Notes under the pieces: generated by a model | What the model saw: the letters and a program-made list of their open reading frames with translations, nothing else | Database searches by the model: none | Told to the model about the DNA's origin: nothing | Source: an uncultured Phocaeicola sp. | GTDB lineage: Bacteria; Bacteroidota; Bacteroidia; Bacteroidales; Bacteroidaceae | Assembly: GCA_944320815.1 (NCBI GenBank) | Contig: CALUIZ010000011.1 | Span: forward strand, 1-64,000 | DNA: 64,000 nucleotides | Direction: 5' to 3' | In this document: positions 35,460 to 41,990 of the stretch, one piece after another | Layout: each line of letters opens with the position of its first letter | Position numbering within the stretch: position 1 is the stretch's first letter | Position numbers and translations under genes: made by a program

Positions 35460-35837
35460 ATGGCGACATTTAAAGCGACTATCAAAAAAGACAAGCAGCG
35501 TGCGGACAAGACATGGAACGTGCTGATACGGTTCACGCACAACCGGAAGACGAGGTATCTCTCCACCACGATGTACGTCACGAAGAAGGACCTCACGGCC
35601 AGTTTCAGGATAAAGAACCAGCGGATTCTTGACAGGTGCGACGAGCTTATAAGGGAGTACAGGAAGAAGATAGACGTACTCATCAAACAGATAGTGGCTC
35701 AAAATCTGGAGACAGGAGAACTCACATTTCACTCCCTGAATAATTCACCTGAATATTCGGATTTTCAGTTAAACATGGACCAAATACGGGCTTTGTACTA
35801 TGTGCTGCAGAAAAAAAACAAAACAGTAACTTTCTAA
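35460..35837 (+). pseudogene. truncated tyrosine recombinase (integrase), N-terminal arm-binding domain only
   Basis: 125 residues from the ATG at 35460. The opening ATFKATIKKDKQRADKTWNV, then IRFTHNRKTRYLSTTMYVTK, is the arm DNA-binding domain of Bacteroides phage- and conjugative-element integrases. A helical stretch follows, then the reading stops at about residue 125 where full proteins go on to the core-binding and catalytic domains (about 400 residues). No catalytic Arg-His-Tyr set exists downstream. Its position next to the tRNA matches that of the island integrase. Confidence 0.8.
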
Positions 35838-35895
35838 AGCTATATATAGGTAGCTGAAAATCATATATATTAATAACTATCCAAGTATAATAATC

Positions 35896-36396
35896 ATGAA
35901 TATATTAGATGTATTAGTCAAGAATAAAGATAAAGACATAAAAGATTTAGGGAACGGATTTTTTCGTGTAAAATGGGATTATCTTAATGCTAATTTCATG
36001 TCTCTAATGGACGAAGATTTATTTTGGTCTTATACTGGACACGATAAATACATTGAGATAGCCAAGTCAAAATTTGACGAAATGGTAAAACGAAAAACGG
36101 AAAAGGATGAAAAAGATAGAATGCTGAACCTATGCGCTGAACGAAATAATCAAGGGATAAGATACGAGAAGCAAGGAAGTATTGAAGAGGTGATAAAGAT
36201 ATACGAAGAAAATATCAACTCAGAATGTTATCCTGCAAGACATTCTTTCGATAGGCTTCTTGTGTTATACCGGAAGCGAAAAGACTATCAGAATGAACAG
36301 CGTGTGTGCAAACGTGCCATATCCGTATTTAAAAAGGAACAGAAGTACAAAGATAGACTTGTCAAGATAGAGAACTTAATCTCAAAATCAAAATAA
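35896..36396 (+). CDS. TPR-like hypothetical protein
   Basis: 166 residues, lysine- and glutamate-rich. The C-terminal half (about residues 80-160) resembles two tetratricopeptide-like helical hairpins: NNQGIRYEKQGSIEEVIKIY, then RKRKDYQNEQRVCKRAISVF. The N-terminal half (LDVLVKNKDKDIKDLGNGFF) is not recognised. It precedes the nuclease-like gene by 2 bases, so the two are co-transcribed. TPR proteins often serve as partners in defence or regulatory modules, but no function is shown here. Confidence 0.65.
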   Translation: MNILDVLVKNKDKDIKDLGNGFFRVKWDYLNANFMSLMDEDLFWSYTGHDKYIEIAKSKFDEMVKRKTEKDEKDRMLNLCAERNNQGIRYEKQGSIEEVIKIYEENINSECYPARHSFDRLLVLYRKRKDYQNEQRVCKRAISVFKKEQKYKDRLVKIENLISKSK

Positions 36397-36398
36397 TT

Positions 36399-37531
36399 AT
36401 GGATTTCAAAGACCAAATCATGCAGCTGTCCGAAAAGATAGTCAAGCAGAGAGACAGCATTGCTACGGAAGAGGCTACCAAGACCTCTTTAATCATGCCG
36501 ATGATAGTGGCATTGGGATATGATGTGTTCAATCCGTTCGAAGTCGTTCCAGAAATGGACTGCGACCTTACGAAGCGAGGCGACAAGATAGATTATGCCA
36601 TCATGAAGGATAACATACCTATCCTGCTGATAGAATGCAAGCATTGCAGACAGAACCTTGACCTACACAGTACGCAGCTTGCCAAATATTATGCGGCTTC
36701 AAATGCACGCTTCGGAGTGCTCACCAACGGAGTAGAATATCGCTTCTATTCTATGCCGACTTGGAGAAACAGAACATCATGGACGAAAAGCCGTTCCTCG
36801 TAGTGAACATGCTTGATTTGTCGGATATAGACATCGAACAACTAAAGAAATTCCACAAATCGTATTACAACGAGCAGGAAATACTCAGTACTGCACAAGA
36901 ATTGCAAATCACCATTCAGGTGAAAGACTTGCTGAATCGCAATTTCCAAAATCCAGGAGATGAGTTCGTGCGGTATTTCGTAAAATACACCGGAGACGGA
37001 AAATCGTCAGCCAAGCAGATTGAACAATACCGTCCCATCGTCAAGAAGTCTATTGCATCCGTAATCAATGACATCATAGCCGACAGGCTGAATGTGGCCA
37101 TTAAGAACGAAAATAGCACTGATAAGCAACCTGAAGATGGGAATATATGTAAGAACGACCAAACAGCGCATCCGGATGCTGAAAAACTTCCTGATGGTGT
37201 AGTATTCCAAGATAAGGAAAAGGGTATCATCACCACGCAGGAAGAGATAGACGCATACAACATTGTCAGAAGCATATTAAGGCAATATGTAGACGTGAAA
37301 CGCATTCAATACAACGACTATAAAAGCTATTTCACCGTTAACCTAGACGGAAGTACGTGGTGGTGGATATGCCGACTGTACCTTGGGAAGCGGAAGAAAC
37401 AATTCTGCATACCAAAAGATAGTTACGCCTCTAATGAATGGATAGATATAGAAAGTATCGACGACCTTTTCATGCATGTGGATAAAATCAAATTTGCTCT
37501 TGATGTCGCAATAAAGGCATCTGACAATTAA
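36399..37531 (+). pseudogene. HsdR N-terminal-type PD-(D/E)XK nuclease-like gene, frameshifted
   Basis: The first part (36399 on) encodes the type I restriction HSDR_N-like fold: TEEATKTSLIMPMIVALGYD, then KIDYAIMKDNIPILLIECKH, giving the Asp...Glu-x-Lys metal site. The frame breaks at 36744-36753, where TTCTA is duplicated in tandem. Removing one copy restores RFYADLEKQNIMDEKPFLVV and joins the second frame, which runs to 37531 for about 375 residues in all. The C-terminal part has VRSILRQYVDVKRIQY and STWWWICRLYLGKRKKQFCI, as in stand-alone homologues. Such proteins are often found in defence islands. As read, only a truncated nuclease domain would be made. Confidence 0.8.
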
Positions 37532-37556
37532 GAATATAACAATTAATAAGGCATAT

Positions 37557-37916
37557 ATGAAAACATTGATTTTTACTGTACTTTTTGTGATCTGTGCCGC
37601 CTATGGCAATGCGCAAGATAGTTGTTACGTTTATACCCAGCTCAATTGGGTACCCGCGATGACGAAGTACGTCGCAAAGATAGAATTAGGAGAAGAGGGG
37701 AGTAACACGGACATACTAGACAAGAATGGGGAAAAGCTCTCGTTCTATAGTTTCTTTAACGCGCTTAATTACTTAAGCACGGAGGGATGGGAGGTTTTGG
37801 ATATATCAAATGAAAACCCCAATAATAATAGGGGAGCATACAAAGAGAGGTATGCCGTCATACGGAAGAAAATGACGATTGAAGAAGCTAAAAAATACGC
37901 CTCTCCAAAAGAATAA
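37557..37916 (+). CDS. small secreted protein of unknown function
   Basis: 119 residues with a signal peptide (MKTLIFTVLFVICAAYGNAQ). The mature domain has a compact pattern (LNYLSTEGWEVLDIS, ERYAVIRKK) resembling small periplasmic DUF-type proteins, but no family could be named. The stop is 13 bases before the HTH gene. It belongs to the tRNA-Gly island. Confidence 0.6.
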   Translation: MKTLIFTVLFVICAAYGNAQDSCYVYTQLNWVPAMTKYVAKIELGEEGSNTDILDKNGEKLSFYSFFNALNYLSTEGWEVLDISNENPNNNRGAYKERYAVIRKKMTIEEAKKYASPKE

Positions 37917-37929
37917 AATAGACAAACCT

Positions 37930-38184
37930 ATGAATATATCCAAAGAAGGAATAGCCGTAACCAACCGTTTCTTTGAAGCCATTGACATGCTCATAGCGCA
38001 AAAGAGGGTTAGGGGACTGCAGATATTCACGAGACAATATAACATCAACAGATGGAACCTGAGTACCGTAAAACATAACTCAGACAAAAGTGTATTAAAA
38101 CCTGAATGGATAGTTTATCTAGTTCGAGATTTCAATATATCGTCAGAATGGATACTCCTAGGAAAAGGAAATATGATAAAATAA
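37930..38184 (+). CDS. small HTH protein resembling phage repressor DNA-binding domains
   Basis: 84 residues from the ATG at 37930. The pattern RFFEAIDMLIAQKRVRGLQI, TRQYNINRWNLSTVKHN, then DFNISSEWILLGKGNM resembles the Bacteroidetes phage/CI-type HTH, which typically ends in SAEWLLTGKGEM. It would be a DNA-binding regulator of the island or of its host element. No C-terminal protease domain is present. The next gene starts 2 bases after the stop. Confidence 0.65.
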   Translation: MNISKEGIAVTNRFFEAIDMLIAQKRVRGLQIFTRQYNINRWNLSTVKHNSDKSVLKPEWIVYLVRDFNISSEWILLGKGNMIK

Positions 38185-38186
38185 TT

Positions 38187-38681
38187 ATGGAACTATTCAG
38201 CAATTTATTCAGAAAGAAAGAATCAAAGCCTTCAGAGCCTAAGAGAGAACGGCTGGAGGACTTCTTCAAGATAGACATACGGGACGTATTCAAGTATGGG
38301 CCTAAATACTCTAGTACTGAAATATCTATGACTGGAAACGAAGTGAAGCATTACAATCTTCGATTAAAAGAACTTGAATTAGACCTTTTCTTTGAAATAG
38401 AGATACTTCAAGTGGCGGATAATGAGTTTACCTTAATATTTAAAGGAAAGGAAAACAAAATAACCACAGAATTATCCAATTTCATTGATTTTTATATAGA
38501 CAAATTTGGTCTTGATGAAATGGGGTGTGGAAAGATAGAGCAATCAGACTATGACAATATACAGAAACATATATTCTCAAGGATGTGGAAGAAATTGATG
38601 ATAGATAACAATGAATATAATGCCTCTAACGGGAACATAGAGATGACCCTGTTAGGATTGAAGATGAATGTAATTAAATAA
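38187..38681 (+). CDS. hypothetical island protein
   Basis: 164 residues from the ATG at 38187, preceded by the ATAATT context also seen before other island starts. No signal peptide or membrane span; acidic and rich in isoleucine and lysine, e.g. KELELDLFFEIEILQVADNE. No family recognised. An in-frame extension to 38106 overlaps the HTH gene and is unlikely to be used. Confidence 0.55.
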   Translation: MELFSNLFRKKESKPSEPKRERLEDFFKIDIRDVFKYGPKYSSTEISMTGNEVKHYNLRLKELELDLFFEIEILQVADNEFTLIFKGKENKITTELSNFIDFYIDKFGLDEMGCGKIEQSDYDNIQKHIFSRMWKKLMIDNNEYNASNGNIEMTLLGLKMNVIK

Positions 38682-38706
38682 CAAACCAATTAAACCCAAA
38701 ACAATT

Positions 38707-39255
38707 ATGAAAAAACTGATTTTCATTCTGGCAATGGTGTTTCCGGTAATTACATTCGCACAAGGGCACGAGGGAGTATGGAAACAGACTAAGTTTGATG
38801 AACTGGCATCGCGGACGGGCTCTTTGGTAAAATTTACAGATATACCCGTGCCAAATTTCCCATTATATTTTGGTGGCGCAGTAAAAACGTATATCAGAAC
38901 GTGTTTGACCGGAGAAGAGAATATATATTTTTATCGTATAGAACAGCAGCCAGCGGAATCAAGAGATGCGATGATTGAATATTCGGATTTAGTGGAAGTC
39001 AATAAGGCCATTGAAAAGATGGTGAAAGAGGTAGCTTCTGACATTCAAGGTAATTATGAGTATCTTGAGAATAGATTTATGACGGAAGACGGATTCTTGA
39101 TAGGGTATCGCATATCAAAAAGAAAAGTTTCTTGGTTTCTAAAATTTGGTTGGTATGATTCCGTTACTGTTGTTGTCAAAAACGATGAGGCTTTAGCGTC
39201 TGCGTTCCGGAGTGCTCAACAGAAAATTGAAGAACTTAAAAACGGTATGGAATAG
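38707..39255 (+). CDS. secreted hypothetical island protein
   Basis: 182 residues with a clear signal peptide (MKKLIFILAMVFPVITFAQG). The mature protein is mixed alpha/beta with no recognised motif; the C-terminus is helical (RSAQQKIEELKNG). It is the last gene before the right attachment repeat. Together with the 119-residue protein it gives the island two exported products, unusual for an element whose other genes look intracellular. Confidence 0.6.
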   Translation: MKKLIFILAMVFPVITFAQGHEGVWKQTKFDELASRTGSLVKFTDIPVPNFPLYFGGAVKTYIRTCLTGEENIYFYRIEQQPAESRDAMIEYSDLVEVNKAIEKMVKEVASDIQGNYEYLENRFMTEDGFLIGYRISKRKVSWFLKFGWYDSVTVVVKNDEALASAFRSAQQKIEELKNGME

Positions 39256-39371
39256 ATTGATTCATTATGAAATTGCGAATTGTTTCAGCAATGTTTTAAC
39301 AAACTGATGGTTATGTTAACGCAATTAGTTTATATACAGAATGTTACATGAAAATCCACTTTAGCTTCTAG

Positions 39372-39409
39372 GCTGAGGGTCGCGGGTTCGAGTCCCGTTT
39401 GCCGCTCCA
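39372..39409 (+). repeat. right attachment repeat (attR core), displaced tRNA-Gly 3' end
   Basis: 38-bp perfect copy of 35263-35300 including the CCA. Only the 3' half of the tRNA is present and the upstream bases do not form an anticodon arm, so this is not a functional tRNA. Confidence 0.88.
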
Positions 39410-39419
39410 TTTGAAAATC

Positions 39420-39453
39420 AAGCGGTTACAGTAGAAAAGTAGCCGCTTTTTTT
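39420..39453 (+). terminator. original tRNA-Gly terminator, displaced by the island
   Basis: A nine-pair stem (39420-39428 with 39440-39448, one G-U) followed by five more T (T run 39447-39453). It lies 10 bases after the attR copy, the spacing expected for the terminator of the pre-insertion tRNA gene. Confidence 0.75.
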
Positions 39454-39519
39454 GTTGCTCTGTTCAAATTATGCCCAATATTATTTTTCGCAATCCGTTC
39501 TCCAAGAACAATTTTTTCG

Positions 39520-39527
39520 TATTTTTG
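39520..39527 (+). promoter_or_regulatory. -7 box for the GH43-like gene
   Basis: TATTTTTG, exact TAnnTTTG, 30 bases before the ATG at 39557. It lies outside the island, on the chromosomal flank. Confidence 0.5.
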
Positions 39528-39556
39528 CTTTCAGACAAAACCATAAACGACGGAAA

Positions 39557-40627
39557 ATGATGAAAATGAAAAAGATGTTTCTGGCTCCGCTGGCGGCTTT
39601 GGCTTTTGCCGGAGGCCATGCACAGAATCCTCAGATAGGGGACTACGGATATTTGTATTGTCACATGAGTGGCAGAGGAGAATGGACGGCATATGCATTG
39701 AGCCGTGACGGGCTGAACTATCACGACTTGCTTGACGGAGGTCCGGTGTATGATGTGGAGAAACTTTCGCCTATCGAAGGAGGTGCACGCGATGCGTTCA
39801 TTTGCCGGACATCCGACGGGAAAGGTTATCTTATGGTAACCACCGACATGTGTAACGCCAAGAGCAAGGCATGGTTCAATTATGGCATCAACTTGCTCAA
39901 AAGTGATGACCTGATTCACTGGACATCCGTCACTTTTGACTTTCGCAAAGGGCCTTCCATCTTTTGCGATCCCGATTCGCCCGACGTTTACAAAGATTAC
40001 AGTGAAATCCGTAGGGTATGGGCTCCGCAGATTTTCTGGGATCCTGCCTATGTGTGGCCGGACGGAACTAAGGGAGGATATATGATTTATTACTCTTTGC
40101 TCAATCCCGCAGAAGACAAATACGACCGGGTGTTTTATTCGTATGCTGACGCAACGTTTACCCGACTCACCAAACCTTGTGTACTCGTGGATTGGGGATA
40201 TGCCACTATAGATGCTGATATCAATTATGTACCTGCCGATGGGCTTTATCATATGCTCATCAAGAAGGAGGGAGGCACACCCGGAATCTTTGCCGCTACA
40301 TCTGAAAAACTGACCGGTCCTTATCGTATTAAGGATGAGAATGACTATGTGAAGTTTGAAGGGAACAAAAAATGTGAGGGATGTTCGGCTTTTCAGCTTG
40401 TGGGAGATTCGACATGGCGTGTGGCTTACATTGAATATTCTTCACGTCCCAAGCGTTATCGTATCTGTCAGGCTGATGAATATCTCCAGAATTTTCATTC
40501 TCCCGTCACGTTGGAGGGGGTGGCTCATCCGCAGCATGGTTCTTTCATGCGTCTCACTAAAGAAGAGTATGACCGTCTGCAAGAGTGGTCTGACCGTGAG
40601 ACGGAACGTCGCAGACAGGGAAAATGA
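39557..40627 (+). CDS. secreted glycoside hydrolase, GH43-like five-bladed propeller
   Basis: 356 residues from the ATG at 39557, which starts the signal peptide (KKMFLAPLAALAFAGGHAQ). Propeller segments are typical of GH43-like enzymes: GARDAFICRTSDGKGYLMVT, VWAPQIFWDPAYVWPDGTKG, ATIDADINYVPADGLYHMLI and CEGCSAFQL. Family members remove arabinose, xylose or galactose side chains. The exact subfamily and catalytic acid were not assigned. It stands alone between the island and carAB, on its own promoter. Confidence 0.75.
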   Translation: MMKMKKMFLAPLAALAFAGGHAQNPQIGDYGYLYCHMSGRGEWTAYALSRDGLNYHDLLDGGPVYDVEKLSPIEGGARDAFICRTSDGKGYLMVTTDMCNAKSKAWFNYGINLLKSDDLIHWTSVTFDFRKGPSIFCDPDSPDVYKDYSEIRRVWAPQIFWDPAYVWPDGTKGGYMIYYSLLNPAEDKYDRVFYSYADATFTRLTKPCVLVDWGYATIDADINYVPADGLYHMLIKKEGGTPGIFAATSEKLTGPYRIKDENDYVKFEGNKKCEGCSAFQLVGDSTWRVAYIEYSSRPKRYRICQADEYLQNFHSPVTLEGVAHPQHGSFMRLTKEEYDRLQEWSDRETERRRQGK

Positions 40628-40730
40628 GAGTAATGCGCATAAAGATGCGTTTTTCCGGCCTGAAACGGACAAGTCTCGTTTTTTTGAATTTTATTCTGGA
40701 AAAAGGGTGTCCGGTTTGACGAAAAATCCG

Positions 40731-40738
40731 TATATTTG
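40731..40738 (+). promoter_or_regulatory. -7 box for the carAB leader transcript
   Basis: TATATTTG, exact TAnnTTTG. Transcription would start near 40742, giving a leader of about 160 bases before carA that contains a short open frame and a terminator hairpin. A TTTG lies only 12 bases upstream, too near for a normal -33 box. Confidence 0.55.
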
Positions 40739-40770
40739 CACTCCGAATTATGACACGACAGGAGAAGTTG

Positions 40771-40824
40771 ATGAATATCGGACTGGAATACATAATGACA
40801 TTCACATTGATAACTATGATGTGA
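40771..40824 (+). CDS. putative carAB leader peptide (17 residues)
   Basis: ATG at 40771 with AGGAGA (40760-40765) 5 bases before it, a much stronger ribosome-binding site than is usual in this genome. It encodes MNIGLEYIMTFTLITMM and stops at 40822-40824; the last base of the stop codon is the first base of the terminator stem. An in-frame ATG at 40750 would add seven residues. The arrangement (short peptide ending at an intrinsic terminator before a pyrimidine/arginine gene) is that of a translation-coupled attenuator. Peptide synthesis is unproved. Confidence 0.5.
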   Translation: MNIGLEYIMTFTLITMM

Positions 40825-40863
40825 TACCCGGAATTGCTTTTCGGCAAGTCCGGGTATTTTTTT
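40802..40863 (+). promoter_or_regulatory. carAB attenuator: pause-type hairpin and intrinsic terminator
   Basis: TCACAT (40802-40807) can pair with ATGTGA (40819-40824). The terminator stem pairs ATACCCGGA (40824-40832) with TCCGGGTAT (40849-40857), with an inner helix TTGC/GCAA, and is followed by seven T (40857-40863). It sits 42 bases before the carA ATG, so read-through must be controlled for carAB to be expressed. A ribosome at the leader stop codon would cover the left arm and prevent termination. Confidence 0.65.
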
Positions 40864-40905
40864 GTATTTATGAGACATTTATATACAACGATACAGATTT
40901 AAGGA

Positions 40906-41982
40906 ATGAGAAACGTGACGTTAATCCTTGACGACGGGAGCCGTTTCCACGGCAAGTCGTTCGGTTATGAGAAACCGGTAGCAGGCGAAGTGGTATTCAA
41001 TACGGCGATGACCGGTTATCCGGAAAGCCTGACAGACCCTTCATATGCAGGTCAGCTGATGGCTCTGACCTATCCGTTGGTGGGTAATTACGGAGTGCCG
41101 CCGTTCACTTTCGGTGCGGATGGTCTTCCTGTGTTTATGGAGAGTGAGAAAATACATGCCGAGGCTATCATCGTGAGCGACTACAGCGAAAAATACAGTC
41201 ACTGGAATGCGGTGGAGAGTCTGGCCGACTGGCTGAAGCGTGAGCAGGTGCCGGGAATTACAGGCATCGACACACGAGAGCTGACGAAAGTGCTCCGTGA
41301 ACACGGGGTGATGATGGGACGGATTGTCTTTGATGATGAGCCGGACAATGCCCCTGAGGCACAGTATACAGGGGTGAACTATGTGGATAAGGTGTCGTGC
41401 AAGGAGGTTATCCGTTACAATGAAGGCAATGGACGCAAGAAAGTGGTGCTTGTGGATTGTGGAGTAAAGACAAACATCATCCGCTGTTTGCTGAAGCGCG
41501 GTGTGGAAGTGATTCGTGTGCCTTGGGATTATGATTTCAACGGTTTGGATTTCGATGCTCTGTTCATCTCTAATGGGCCGGGTGACCCTGACACATGTGA
41601 CGCCGCGGTGCAGAATATCCGTAAGGCGATGCAGAACGAGAAACTTCCTATTTTCGGAATCTGCATGGGCAACCAGTTGTTGTCGAAAGCCGGAGGGGCG
41701 AAAATCTATAAGTTGAAATATGGTCATCGCAGTCATAACCAGCCAGTGCGTATGGTGGGTACGGAACGTTGTTTCATCACTTCTCAGAATCATGGGTATG
41801 CAGTGGACAACAATACTTTGGGTGACGATTGGGAACCGCTTTTCATCAACATGAATGATGGGTCGAACGAAGGCATACGCCACAAGTGTAATCCTTGGTT
41901 CTCCGCTCAGTTCCATCCTGAAGCTGCGAGCGGACCTACAGATACGGAGTTCCTTTTTGATGAATTTATAAAACTGATTTGA
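40906..41982 (+). CDS. carA: carbamoyl-phosphate synthase small (glutaminase) subunit
   Basis: 358 residues. The N-terminal CarA domain (LILDDGSRFHGKSFG, FNTAMTGYPESLTDPSYAGQ) is followed by a class I glutaminase with nucleophile Cys at about residue 252 (PIFGICMGNQLL) and the His-Glu pair in AQFHPEAASGPTDTEF. It feeds ammonia from glutamine to CarB. A terminator hairpin just upstream suggests attenuation. carB begins 8 bases after the stop. Confidence 0.97.
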   Translation: MRNVTLILDDGSRFHGKSFGYEKPVAGEVVFNTAMTGYPESLTDPSYAGQLMALTYPLVGNYGVPPFTFGADGLPVFMESEKIHAEAIIVSDYSEKYSHWNAVESLADWLKREQVPGITGIDTRELTKVLREHGVMMGRIVFDDEPDNAPEAQYTGVNYVDKVSCKEVIRYNEGNGRKKVVLVDCGVKTNIIRCLLKRGVEVIRVPWDYDFNGLDFDALFISNGPGDPDTCDAAVQNIRKAMQNEKLPIFGICMGNQLLSKAGGAKIYKLKYGHRSHNQPVRMVGTERCFITSQNHGYAVDNNTLGDDWEPLFINMNDGSNEGIRHKCNPWFSAQFHPEAASGPTDTEFLFDEFIKLI

Positions 41983-41990
41983 AAACGATT

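Larger units (their letters stand above)
35263..39409 (+). mobile_element. 4.1-kb genomic island in tRNA-Gly(CCC)
   Basis: Bounded by a perfect 38-bp direct repeat of the tRNA 3' end. Visibly richer in A+T than both flanks, with short hypothetical genes all on the plus strand. Contents in order: integrase remnant, TPR-like protein, frameshifted PD-(D/E)XK nuclease-like gene, small secreted protein, phage-repressor-like HTH protein, hypothetical, small secreted protein. No intact recombinase or transfer gene is present. It could be a decayed integrative element, or a cargo-type satellite moved by recombinases supplied in trans. Confidence 0.85.

Noticed and set aside
35398..35460. Earlier start (35433) for the integrase fragment
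   Set aside because: The added residues are not integrase-like, whereas MATFKATIKK at 35460 is the usual family start.
36761..37531. Independent gene starting at a TTG inside the nuclease-like gene
   Set aside because: Its upstream frame continues the same protein family; a 5-bp duplication explains the break better than a new start at TTG.
39274..39329. Imperfect inverted repeat (AATTGCG...CGCAATT) near the right island end as a recombinase site
   Set aside because: Arms are only seven bases in A+T-rich sequence and could arise by chance; no matching copy was found near the left end.
39372..39409. Second tRNA-Gly
   Set aside because: Only the 3' 38 bases match; there is no D arm or anticodon arm upstream, so it is an attachment repeat.
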